Shown here one piece after another: positions 53,105 to 64,000 of a stretch of 64,000 nucleotides of DNA (within the stretch, counting starts at the first letter, position 1; each line of letters opens with the position of its first letter). Below the pieces are notes generated by a model. The model had not been told where the DNA came from. It did no database searches and saw nothing but the letters and a program-made list of their open reading frames with translations. This DNA comes from Undaria pinnatifida (taxonomy: Eukaryota > Sar > Phaeophyceae > Laminariales > Alariaceae), in NCBI GenBank assembly GCA_012845835.1, contig JABAKD010000029.1, positions 1,126,970-1,190,969 of the forward strand. Reading direction: 5' to 3'. The position numbers were made by a program, and so were the translations under genes.

Positions 53105-53375
53105 GACGCGTGCTACGATGATAGAGGTGCACCAACCATTGTTTTTCAACACCTCTCTCCCAAGAAGAGCTGATTTTTGGAGGAAACAAAACTGCTAGAC
53201 CTACCGGATGAAAATTCGTACCAGGTGCTATCTATGTATGGCCTAGATATACAACGAGCATCAATCACGGAAAAAAAAAAAAAAAAAGTGAAATTTCCGA
53301 CGATATCAGGTCAAGGAAAAATTCAGAAAACGTTTCAAACGAGAAGTGCTAGACCCCTATCCTAGCACGCGCGTC
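53105..53375 (-). mobile_element. Foldback element, GACGCGTGCTAC family
   Basis: GACGCGTGCTACGATGATAG at the left and CCTAGCACGCGCGTC at the right. Interior landmarks are in the same order as the 47574 copy. Confidence 0.8.
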
Positions 53376-55206
53376 TTTTTTTCGATGCATGTGTGCATGT
53401 GTATGGTATTAATAGTTGCACGAGAGTGTACCCTGGTCTACCTGGTATCTGTTTTCAGGGACCAGCGTGCGCACAGAAGAAGAAAAAAAGAAGAGAATAG
53501 GAATAGAGTCGGTCCCGGGTTGTGCGAACGAATTTCTACTCGTCGAAGTAATTTTTTTCGGGGGAGATAGATACGAAGTATTGCGTTCCTTCACACAATG
53601 TGAAGAGCTCAGAAACTTCTCCTACCTCCACTGCACCCCTATCAATAGCGCGGGATGACACTGCGGTGCGGTAGGGGGAGGTAACCCCGCCCCTCTTTCA
53701 TTGCTGGGTATGGGCCACTTGCGCTCGAGTGACTCTGTATGTACCCTCACGGACAAAAAAAAAAACTTTCGGCAACGGTTTTGGCGCAACGTAGGGGCTT
53801 ACCATTCCATCGGGATCATACCGCCAAGCAAAACAGCATGATGAAAGCTTACGGCCGTAAAGGAACCGGGGGGACGCTCGCGCGAGCGACCCAGAGGGCT
53901 CCACTGCAAAAAAACGCCCTCCAAAAGGTGATCTTTAGAACCTCCCCCCCCCAAAAAAACTCATACTTATTCCTAAAAATTTGCCCCCCACCCAAAACGG
54001 ATTTCCAACTGTAAAGAAAGGCGTTATAATATCCACTGCAAAAGATAGGCCCCAAAAGGTGACCCCCGCCCGCTCTACCGTAGCCACGGTCCAAATTGTT
54101 TTCTAAATGGCAGGGCTCCTTAACCCCTTTCCAGTAATTTGTCCCCACCCAAAACGAATTTCCAGTTGTTCAAAGAGAAACATTGTTATGAATCAGGAAC
54201 CGATAAGAATAATATGTTGGATGCTGTTCTAGAGAGAATTCGGCGTTATGGTTCATAGTTTTTTGGCGGAGTACGAAGTACGTAGCTCACTTTGACAGCA
54301 TGCAGCAGCTAGCTGGCATTGTTTGGTTGATCGCGCTTGTGGGATACCAAAAAGTGAATACCGCACGGAACGGTGCTGCTGGCAGACTGGTAGAACAAGC
54401 GAACAGACAGAGTGGTTGTTTACAACTGGACAGCGGTCGCTCGCTGGACCAGATAATTCGCGATTTCTACCCAAAATGGATTTCCAGTGGTAAAAAGGCG
54501 TTCAAAGTTATAACCCAAAATCGTTGGGAAATGTAATCATTGTTTCTTCTCGGCAGTATTTTTTGTTGGGATACCTTAGCCATCGGGTTTTGCACTTTTC
54601 CATTTCTTAAAATCAGCCTACTAGCTCTCTTTTTTTTTCTGGGTGGGGGTATGTAGCCTTCATCAGGCGATGCTCCTCAGAAAAACAACCCGTGCACCTC
54701 CTCTGGCGAAGTACAGACGCAGATGCATTAAGGTATACCGTTTTTGGGCTATTTTCGTTTTTGAAAAACGGGGCCCATTCACAACTGGAACCCCTTTTTG
54801 GGGTCAATTTTACTTGAAGCGAGTATAGGGAGGGATTTGGGGGCTCTTAAAGGGGTTAACCCCAAATCGTCGGAAAAAGGACATGTTTTTTTTTCGCCCT
54901 TGATTCTCGTTGTATCATACATGGGCGCCATGAGATTTATCATCCGATGTGATAGCCGGCTTTGTTTTTCTTCCCAAAATAAGTTTGGCGGGAGCGGTCT
55001 CAGGGTTCCCGAATTGAGGAAGACCTCTCAAAAAAAAAACAATGAATGGTTGATGCAAGACCTATATAATAGGCTCTTATCGTAGCACACGTTTGCACTT
55101 AGTAATAGTAATGCTATACCTCGGAGTAGTAGACGCGCGTGCTACCATAAGGTATGATATGACCTTTTTTTTTCCTCATGGGCGATGGGGCACGATACGG
55201 AAAAAC

Positions 55207-55480
55207 GACGCGTGCTACGACACAGGTAATAGACTACCTTATTTTGGGCTATTTTGTCTTCTGAACGACGGGGCTCCTGAACCCAAAATCATCGAAAAAA
55301 AAAAAAATAATAGACCATTTTTTTGGCCTGATTCTCGTTCCATACCGAGGCGCCCGTGGGATGATTCGTCCGGTAGTGCAGTTATATTTTCGTCGAAAGA
55401 GTCATTATACCCCACGGTTCCAAGGGGTGGCAGTTTTTGCGCCAAAAAGTCCCTCGGCTCGATGGAGTTCTTCGTGTGAG
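55207..55480 (+). mobile_element. Foldback element, GACGCGTGCTAC family, partial
   Basis: Starts GACGCGTGCTACGACACAGG with the GAACGACGGGGCTCC block. The right end is lost before the 28-bp repeats at 55482. Confidence 0.65.
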
Positions 55481-55481
55481 G

Positions 55482-55596
55482 AACTGCCGCTCAACAATGA
55501 AAGTATTTTCACTGCCGCTCAACAATGAAAGTATTTTCACTGCCGCTCAACAATGAAAGTATTTTCACTGCCGCTCAACAATGAAGGTACTTTCAC
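55482..55596. repeat. Four perfect or near-perfect 28-bp units
   Basis: ACTGCCGCTCAACAATGAAA followed by GTATTTTC, starting at 55482, 55510, 55538 and 55566. Only the last unit has changes. Confidence 0.95.
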
Positions 55597-57058
55597 GAGT
55601 ACATCGTTTTTTTAGCACTTGAGCCATAGACTAGAAGCTTGGTCGGGTTGTGCGAACGAATGCCTTCGAAGTCATTCTTCGGGTGAGATATTGAGTCTCT
55701 CATGTGAGGAGCTCAGGGACTTTCGGCTGCAACCTTACCGTGGGATGGCTCCAAATCAGTTTCTGGGAGACACGTCTTAAGCTCTCTCCTCAAATTGAGG
55801 AAACTTCAGAAAAAAATCCCGCCATCATCGTAGCACGCATCAAAACACCCAAAATGACGAAGTGGGGCGAGCGCGGTGGGGAAAGAATGCCCACAGACAG
55901 CCTGAAAAACTGTGAAAACACGCGCAATAATAATACAGGACACTAGTTGAGTTGACCTTTCCCGTGAACCTGCTCCTTCATATGAAACCCCAAATCATCG
56001 GAATTTCGCTCTCTCTTTTTTTTGGGGGGGGGAGGGAGGGAGATGAACGATTTCGCTACCCGGACCATGGATTCGGCTTACTTGATGTGTTTTTCGCCTT
56101 AACGACTTCACTACACTGGAAACCCTTTTTTTTACAAAATTACCTGATATTAGTATATATCTAGGGAGAACATTTGGGGCTCTAATGGGGTTACGAGGGA
56201 AAAAAAAAAAAAAATCGTCAAGTGAGGAGCGTCAGAAAAAGAGAAAAAAAGGGCACACCTTCACTGCTGTACAAGTCGTAGCGTGTGCCAGTAGTAGCAT
56301 GTGTCACGCCTCCATGTGTGTGTTGGACACGATACCTCTTTAGGCGCCTTGGGCGCGATAAGATGATAGCGATCCATCCCCCGCCGCGCTTTGCTCTTTG
56401 GCGGTACGATAAGCGGTTCTTGAGTGCGGTTCTAAGGTATTCCCGACAGGTTGGAACTCAAAAATCTGCAGTAACATCGATTTTTGTAAAACTATTTCAA
56501 ATACGTCATCTGTGAGTTGACGGTAAGTTCAAGGGTCGAATACCTATTCATTCTGGAAAAATAAACATTGAGGTAGCAGTTCTTGAGTGCGGTTCTCAGG
56601 CATTACTGACACGGTCGCTCTCAAAGCTGGGGTAACACGCACACTTGATAGAAACACAAGACAGCTCGCTCCCGGGGGCCTGTCTTACGGGGGAAAAAAA
56701 AACTCAAGCTCACCACACTTCGACGTATTTTCATACACGACGTCATGTCGCGTGTCAATTGCATTCGCAATCCAGACCCGACTACTAGAGCTAATCACCG
56801 ATCCGTCGACAACTCCTCCCCTTTAGCGAACGGCACCCCCCGATCAACAACCGCTCCCCTCTGCCCCCCGAAACAAGAGCCAGCCGCAACCAAGCAGCTA
56901 ACAGCGCGCCCAACAAATCATATCGCGAGCCGTACCCCATTAGTTGAATTTGCCCCCGGAAAGAAGGACCAGCCGCAGCAAACTAGCTAACATCGCGCAC
57001 CACGAATTAACCTTTTGGGACTACTACATCTTGATTATATCTTGATTATAGTATAGGA

Positions 57059-57323
57059 CTACGATAGAGGTGCGCCACTTTTCTCTGTGGTTCCTCTCGA
57101 TTTCGGAGCTTGAGACCTCTCCCAAAAACCCATTTGGAGAAAAATCAAAACTGCTACCCTACCTACCGGATGAAAACATCCCATGGCCTACGTCCACGGC
57201 AATAATCACGCAAAACACTAGCGTATTATTTTTCTTTTTTTTTTCCGACGGTTTGGGGTTAAGGAGCCCTGTCGTTCACAAAACAATTTTCATACGAAAA
57301 GTGTCATCTATACCGTAGCACGC
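57059..57323 (-). mobile_element. Foldback element, GACGCGTGCTAC family
   Basis: Starts CTACGATAGAGGTGCGCCAC and ends ATACCGTAGCACG. It lacks the outermost bases on both sides. A run of C follows immediately. Confidence 0.75.
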
Positions 57324-57822
57324 CCCCCCCCCCCCCCCCCCCCCTTCCCCCCCTTCCCCCCCCCCCCCCCCCGGCAAGAGCGCGATTCGCAACCAATTAG
57401 CTAACAGCGCGCCCCCCGAAGTAAGGCGCGGGCCGCATCCCACCAGCCAACCCCCCCCCCTCCCCGAAATAGGCACGAGTAGGTTACACCTCATTAGCTA
57501 ACCTTGCCCCCGAAAAAAAGTTGCGAGCCGCAGCCCATTGCCAATTTTTTTCCCTCCCAAAATAGAGCCGGGAGGGGCACCCCAACAACTTTGTTCTTGC
57601 AAACGTGGTCAACAGTAGGGTATACTTCAAGAATACTGGTTTGGTACCCGGGTGACAAATCCGACTGTTTTGGATCATACCCGGGTAAATACCCGGGTAT
57701 CCTGAGAGTACATACCCTACCAAAAACACCAGTGAAAGTCCCCCCCCCCCCGACATAAGTCGCAACCCACACCCCAATAGCTAACAATCCCCCCCCCCAA
57801 AAAAAAAAATCGCAAGTTTAGC

Positions 57823-57941
57823 TCATAATTCAGCGGTTGCCTGGACCGCGGGCCCCTGCACCTCGATCAACTCTAGCTCGAACACCAGCACAGCGCCGGG
57901 CGTGATCAAAGCTGAGCGCCCGCTGTCGCCGTATGCCAGTT
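57823..57941 (-). CDS. FKBP-type peptidyl-prolyl isomerase, last exon
   Basis: After GTGCAG the exon encodes ELAYGDSGRSALITPGAVLV, then FELELIEVQGPAVQATAEL and TGA. The Tyr-Gly ... Ile-x-Pro-Gly-Ala-x-Leu-x-Phe-x-x-Glu-Leu pattern is the C-terminal strand pair of the FKBP fold. FKBPs catalyse cis-trans isomerisation of prolyl bonds. The split Glu codon (G|AA) shows an upstream exon, which should lie to the right; I did not find one between 58 and 64 kb. Which FKBP class or compartment this is cannot be told from one exon. Confidence 0.85.
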
Positions 57942-58269
57942 CTGCACGCGACAGTCGAGGGCGAGGGGGGACGGAGGGGGGACGGGAGGAATAATCAGTG
58001 GTGGGTGGGTGTGTGGAGAATGCCCACTATCGACCGATTCTACGATAGACCCCCCCCCAAAAAACCAGCGATTTTCTTTTTTTTTTCTTCAACGAACGTT
58101 TCATGGCTGCTCGACATAAGGAAGGATACTATTGAAAATCAATTTCTCCATACATTTTCTAGCGTGCAAAGATCTATCGATCGATGACGTCGGGGTGTCG
58201 AGGGACACCGTCTTTCGGGAGGTACGACCGACGAGCTGCTGGTTTTGAAACCGGCGATTTCGTTAAAGG

Positions 58270-58625
58270 AAAGTTGGGGGGGGGGCTACCGTAGAACCAT
58301 TCTATCATGCATGGCTGCAGTTTCAATACCACATGATATACCCTCGCATTCTTGCAAAGGAGTGGGTAGGGGAATGGAGGGGCGGTCACATGGTTTCGGA
58401 AGAAGGGGGTGGGGTGGGGGGGGCGGGGGGTGTACACGATATTCATGCATGGTCGCAGTCGTATGACCATAGATCCTCGCATTCCTATAACGCCGGGACG
58501 AAGTATGTCGGGTTTTCACCGACCAAGCAGAGGGTGGGGTGGGGGCGGGGGGCGGGGGAGGGGTACTCATCGTTGCTTGCCTTAGATATTTCACCATTGA
58601 AGGCGCATCTCTTTTGAGACGCATC
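58270..58625 (-). repeat. Cluster of GCTCCGTCCC-family copies with G runs
   Basis: Two or three partial reverse copies in a row, each beginning with a G-rich run and a TACTCAT or TACACGAT block, for example at 58425-58530 and 58550-58625. Confidence 0.6.
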
Positions 58626-59164
58626 ACTCTTCCTGCACCTAATAGAGACACCAACAGTTTCGGACGCTCAGTACCTTTCTTCCAAATGTTACATACTATA
58701 CATACTTCGTATTAACCCCTTAGAGACCGAAAACCCCTTCCAATACTATTTCCTAGTATTCCCCCCCCCCTCCTCCCAAAAAAGGGTTTCCAGTTGTAAA
58801 CTGTAAAGGCATTGACGCATTAGGAAATTCAGACGCAAAAAAAAACAAGAAAAAAAATGACGATTGCAGCATCTATATGGGCCACGCGAAGCAAGCAGCC
58901 CGAGCTGCTGGTGCGGTAGAATATGATGCGTTCGAATTGCAACGCAAGAAAGAAGCTGCGAGGCAAGCGTGAGGCATGACGATATACACCCCGATTGCCT
59001 CAAGCTTTTTCTAGTAGACGCTTGATTAGGTCGCTCGCGCTCGTCGCTTTTGGGTACGTATACTGCAATCAAGATAAACTCAAGTCCCAAACGGGCTAAC
59101 CAGGACGCTTGTCGCTTTTTGGTATTTATGCTGCAATCAAGATACAACCAAGTCCCAATACGGC

Positions 59165-59252
59165 TTAACCCCTTTACAACTGGAAACCCGTTTTTGGGGA
59201 CAGCATTACTTGGATTTAGTATAGGGAGGGGTTCGGGGGCTCTAAAGGGGTT
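59165..59252. mobile_element. Mini foldback element, TTAACCCCTTTA family
   Basis: TTAACCCCTTTACAACTGGA at the left and CTCTAAAGGGGTT at the right. Very close to the 45130 copy in sequence. Confidence 0.85.
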
Positions 59253-59848
59253 CACCAGTACCTGGTAGAACCTACGTACTTCATCAGCTACCCTGTACCA
59301 GGTATTATACCGGTATCCCAGGAAATGCTTGTTTGAGACACTGTGTGTGAGGTGTAAGAGACGAACGGGATTATCCCCAGCAACGGTTGATGGAGTTGAT
59401 TGGTATTTAACGGGCTAGGGTTATTGATACAATCATAGTGTGTGTCAACCATTTTCTCCAACCAGTGAAGCTTTCGTATCCTCTTCATCGAAATAGTTAA
59501 TGTTTGCGGCACAACCTAATTTCACATTTTGACCTCTACATTCTCCACCAATCATTCCGTGTGTGTTATTTTACGCGAAACGTTCTTACCATCTCCTCAT
59601 CGCCCATCATCCAGGTGTTTCTTCAAAACTAGGACGAACATTCGTACTCCGGCGCTTTTTCTGGTCAAAATCCGACGGTCGTAAAAAATTGTACAGAATG
59701 TCTATACAGCAGTCAGTACCAGTGTATGACAAGAGCATACCCGGTATCTGGAGGGTATGTTTACCACTTACCAGGTAGTAGGTACATAGCACTTTTCGTC
59801 TTTCTCTGGGGTATTTTTTTCCCCTTTGTTCCCTCCTTGCGTGTCCAG

Positions 59849-61125
59849 GTTTTTGGCTCGTGTTCGGATTATCTTATTTTGGTTTTACTTTACTTTATTT
59901 TATTTCATTTTATTATGTTTCTTTTCCGAGCTTTGGCTCTCCTTTGCGGTTGGGTTGTTTCTTCGATTTCCCCTTCATTTTGTTTGTTTCATTTTTTGTT
60001 TTATTTTTATCTTTGTTTTTATTTGTTTTCTTATTTTGTTTTTTGTTTTTTGTTTTTGTTTTTGTTTTTGTTTTTGTTTATTTCGTATTTCTCTCTTCCA
60101 ATGTATTTCTGTTGCTGACGTATGTATGTTGTGCCTGTCGTACCCAGTGTGTGTGTGTGTGTGTGTGTGTGTTCTTCACATTAAACCGTTCTTCTACTCG
60201 TCGACATCCAGCACACCCAGTGTCCGTACTGATTCTTCACCCTAGAAAGATCAGCTCTGTGGTCACAAGCCACGACACAGAGATAATGCATCGTAATGCA
60301 TTCGACAACGCAATGTCATGCCCTAGTACTGGGTACGACAGGCACAACATACATACGTCAGCAACAGAAATACATTGGAAGAGAGAAATACGAATAAACA
60401 AAAACAAAAAACAAAAACAAAAAAACAAAAAACAAAATAAGAAAACAAATAAAAACAAAGATAAAAATAAAACAAAAAATGAAACAAACAAAATGAAGGG
60501 GAAATCGAAGAAACAACCCAACCGCAAAGGAGAGCCAAAGCTCGGAAAAGAAACATAATAAAATGAAATAAAATAAAGTAAAGTAAAACCAAAATAAGAT
60601 AATCCGAACACGAGCCAAAAACCCAGTACTAGGGCATGACATTGCGTTGTCGAATGCATTACGATGCATTATCTCTGTGTCGTGGCTTGTGACCACAGAG
60701 CTGATCTTTCTAGGGTGAAGAATCAGTACGGACACTGGGTGTGCTGGATGTCGACGAGTAGAAGAACGGTTTAATGTGAAGAACACACACACACACACCA
60801 GGTACCCGGTAGTATATACCTGTAGTCGAACAACTTACAACCTGAACCCTTCAAAACTGATCTACAATACGAGGCTGTTGTGTGTGTGTGTTCTTCACAT
60901 TAAACCGTTCTTCTACTCGTCGACATCCAGCACACCCAGTGTCCGTACTGATTCTTCACCCTAGAAAGATCAGCTCTGTGGTCACAAGCCACGACACAGA
61001 GATAATGCATCGTAATGCATTCGACAACGCAATGTCATGCCCTAGTACTGGGTACGACAGGCACAACATACATACGTCAGCAACAGAAATACATTGGAAG
61101 AGAGAAATACGAAATAAACAATTTG
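59849..61125. repeat. Interlaced inverted-repeat structure (Y X Y' X' then X and part of Y')
   Basis: Y (59849-60148, rich in GTTTTT) is repeated in reverse at about 60328-60623. X (about 60150-60333, with a (TG)n head) is repeated in reverse at about 60622-60798 and directly at 60880-61065. The direct copy continues into the start of Y' to 61125. Copies look identical apart from tract lengths. A diverged relative of X starts near 61865, and another lies near 30610-30690. Confidence 0.9.
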
Positions 61126-61964
61126 TGGAAGCTGAGGAGAGGCCATAAACCACACACATAGCCGTGCATACCATACCGGTATGTTACTATGTGTGAAACG
61201 CAAGCATTAGCAGGGGAGTCACTGACCTGTCTCCTTCACGAGGGCATGATCCACACCACACACCACACACCCCGAAACAACACGCACGGTGAAAGTATCA
61301 CACGCAGCTTGCAAAGATGAGTTTTGATACAATTTTTTCGTCCATCTCACAGCTGAGCTGAAACTTTCAATTTTTCTCTACACAACACGGCATTTTTTTG
61401 TATCACACGCAAGATGACCCCTCCCCCCCTCTCCTGACGAATATCATCTACGTTTTTCTAGATGACGAGAAGAAAGAGTGAAAAACGCCGAGCGATGCTT
61501 CTATGGAACGGTCTAAGGAGGTCTGTGGAACGGTCTCGGGCGAGACATTTACCAAAGCACCGTTTTGGTTGTGTACGCTTGCTATGGAGGAAACGTTATC
61601 TCTCGTATTATACATACGGTATGCTGTTGATGCTGCAACACAAGAAACAAGTGCACCGCGTTTTGAATCCATGCATCCCTTTGGGACTTATGAGAAAAAA
61701 ACAGCCGAAATTGTACGGCGATGTAAACGAAAAAAAAAAAAAAACACTTCTCGTACAGCAGCTGTGAAATCGAAGATTTCGTCGAAAATAGCCGCATGTA
61801 TAGATAGCGTGGCGATTACACAGGCGGCAACTCGAAGGAGCCCGGGCTGGTGGCGTAGGGTGGGATGCATGTGTGTGTTCTTCACATAAAAATGTTATTT
61901 CCACCTATCCGACATCCAGCACAACCTAGTGTCCGTGCCGATGCTTCCCCCCATTGACCCTTTT

Positions 61965-62280
61965 GGTAATCAATTATATCTTGATTATAGTATATCGTTG
62001 ATTACATCTTGATTGTAGTGTAGAGTTGATTATATTTCGATCATATGATAGCGTTGATTACATCTTGATTATAGCATAGCGTTGATTATATCTTGAATAT
62101 AGTATAACGTTGCTTATATCTTGACTATAGTATAGCGTTGGTTACATCTTGATTATAGTATAGCGTTGATTATATCTTGATTATAATACAGCGTTGATTT
62201 TATCTTCATTATAGTATAGCGTTAATTATATATTGATTATAGTACAGCGTTGATTATATCTTGACTTTAGTATAGCGACC
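61965..62280. repeat. Tandem array of ~28-30-bp units
   Basis: About eleven units of GTTGATTATATCTTGATTAT followed by AGTATAGC. A two-unit fragment sits at 57025-57056 next to a foldback element. Confidence 0.93.
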
Positions 62281-63329
62281 AAAAAAAATGACGACTGTGA
62301 TATTTTCATGCGTGGACGAGTGGCTTGACCCCTTTTCAACTGGAAACCCGTTTTTGGGGACATTACTTGGATTAGTATACGGAGGGGTTAGGGGGAAGGG
62401 GTTAAGCGCGCAGCAGCAGTACAGGCAGGGATAATGATGCCTGCACCCGTCCTTCTTTGCATTGTTGTGGATCGGACACCATGTTACATCATCGCCAACT
62501 ATTAATAGCGGTGGCGGGTGCCGTGATCGTCGGTTTTCGTCACCATTTTTTACTATGACGCCTCAAAGGGGTCAACACCTCTACAACTGCAAACCCGTTT
62601 TTTTTCAACAAATTACTTGGAATTTGAGAGACAAGCTCCGTGGACGCAAAACTGCAAAACACAAGAGACATCCATCGCAAACACAGCGTTCGTAAGATTA
62701 TTTGACAATGGTGCGTCGGATCGGATCAGAAACGCAAGGATACGCATTTCGATGCGACTCGACGGTGGAAGAAAGGGGTGGAGTCTTTTCGTGATGAAAA
62801 AAAAAGAAGGCGCGTACGGTAGAGGGGAGGGGAGAACAAAGCCTGTTTAGTGACCCCGGAACTGAGTTACGTCTCAGGGAGGGCGAAAGAAAAAGAAAAC
62901 CTGCGGAGACAGCAGATGGGACGACCAACCCCCTCCCCCCGATATTTCTACAGAAAATATACTGGTGCTCTCTTAACGACAGCAATGGTGTTTACAGCTT
63001 GTGACCACGGGAAGTTCATCTGTCCGTCAACAGTGACCATTTCCTAGAGAGGTGCGGATGTTTTGGGCGTCGTCGGACTGAAAAAACGGGCCAACGTGAA
63101 GGCAACCGCACGACCTGCAACAAACAGCAATGCCAGGCTGGGTAAAAATAACGGGACAACGTAAGTACGATGTCACAAAGGTCACGATAAAAAAAATACA
63201 ACTACAACCCGCAACAACAGCCATTAGTCATGTGGCCATAACCAGTAGTCAGTAGCAACAATGTGACCAATAACAGCAACAACAACAACAACAACAACAG
63301 AGTATGACCGCCACAGGAGTGCAGTTCCA

Positions 63330-63640
63330 TTAGTCGCCGCGCGGCGGACGGACTGGCGGATTCGGGTAGGAAAGAGGGGAAACTATTCATAGCTTTTGGC
63401 GACAAAGACGAAAAGCCCAACCAAAAAGCCATTAGACACCACGAGGCGGACGGACCGGCGGAATCGGGTGGGCAAGGAGGGAAACTATTCACTAGCTATC
63501 GGCGAGAGAGACGAAAAGCCCAACCACAAAAGTAAAGCGACGAGACACCGCCGGGACCGGCTGGTTCGAGTGAGCAAGAGGGCCGACTATTAACTATCAT
63601 GCTAACCATCCACGAGGGAGGCTAAAGGCCCAAAGACAGC
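63330..63640. repeat. Three tandem ~105-bp units
   Basis: GGCGGACGGACxGGCGGAxTC, GGGAAACTATTCA and GACGAAAAGCCCAACCA recur in order. A partial unit closes the window at 63955-64000. Confidence 0.8.
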
Positions 63641-63754
63641 GACACGAGAGACAGACACCGCCCGTACGGCCAATAAAAACCCAACCGGACACAGCAACAA
63701 CAGCAACAACAGCAGCAGAGTACAATTGCTTCATGAGCAGCAGCCCCGATGAGC

Positions 63755-63935
63755 CTTTTTTTGTTTCATCCCATTTATGATCCTCGCACTACTCCCGCCC
63801 CCCCTCCCAGCAGTAACTCAGATCCGGGGTCACATAGCGGGCTCTCTCCTCCCCCCGCCCCACTACGGTACGTGCCTTCATTCTTAATGCGAGAATATTT
63901 CAGCATTTCTTGCCTGGCCGACTCGCGTCGAACTG
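63755..63935 (-). repeat. Dispersed repeat (GACGCGAGTCGACGAGGG family), reverse copy
   Basis: CAGATCCGGGGTCACATAGC, CCCCACTACGGTACGTGCCT and GCCGACTCGCGTCGAA in order. Very like the copy at 19160-19355. Confidence 0.75.
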
Positions 63936-64000
63936 TCGCCAGATGATACCACAACGCGGACGGAGAGGGTAAACTATTCACGACCATAGCAGCTAACTAT

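Noticed and set aside
58174-58260. Possible upstream FKBP exon on the minus strand
   Set aside because: The frame (LTKSPVSKPAARRS) has no FKBP motif and the phase needed for G|AA could not be shown.
59826-60798. Phe-rich membrane-like open frames up to 232 codons
   Set aside because: They cover the GTTTTT-rich Y module and its inverted copy. The same peptide appears on both strands only because of the inverted repeat.

Overview
The window is nuclear DNA of an intron-rich eukaryote with a large, repeat-laden genome. Three things show this. Coding sequence is cut into short exons with clean GT/GC...AG borders. Most of the DNA is dispersed repeats, minisatellites and microsatellites. The genes that can be read are eukaryotic housekeeping genes. 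The best-read gene is a cycloartenol-type sterol cyclase, which suits a photosynthetic lineage. A photosynthetic stramenopile such as a brown alga fits best, but that is inference and no marker here settles it.

Left part (1-30 kb, minus strand). One gene, a cycloartenol synthase (oxidosqualene cyclase), fills almost half the window. I could place 13 exons (1,791 bp, about 596 codons) that join in phase from 29993 down to 1375. The C-terminal ~160 residues lie beyond the left edge and the exact start codon is not resolved. Its introns run from 255 bp to 6.2 kb and hold tRNA-derived SINEs, foldback elements, minisatellites, (CAA)n arrays and TTAGGG-like tracts. They also hold partial copies of the gene's own exon edges.

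Middle (30.6-40.5 kb). Just upstream of the cyclase and on the same strand, three exons join in phase into a complete small protein of 99 residues that I do not recognise (30652-33994). After about 5 kb of mostly repeated DNA comes a plus-strand two-exon gene resembling the MWFE/NDUFA1 subunit of respiratory complex I (39107-40403). A short transposon with perfect 27-bp terminal inverted repeats sits on its 3' end and supplies the apparent stop codon. A small Ty3/gypsy-like reverse transcriptase remnant lies at 38.5 kb.

Right part (40.5-64 kb). This is almost all repeats: a ~60-bp satellite at 42 kb, a ~33-bp minisatellite at 44 kb, (TAA)n, (CAA)n and ATGATGAC arrays, foldback elements, two SINE families and an interlaced inverted-repeat structure at 59.8-61.1 kb. 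The only confident coding sequence is the last exon of an FKBP-type prolyl isomerase on the minus strand (57823-57941). Its other exons were not found and probably lie to the right.

The cyclase, the MWFE-like protein and the FKBP are unrelated housekeeping functions (sterol synthesis, respiration, protein folding). Nothing suggests they act as a cluster. The most unusual features are the repeated copies of exon edges inside introns, the strong excess of the palindrome TACCWGGTA, and the interlaced inverted repeats. Exon coordinates, motif counts and repeat boundaries were worked out by eye.
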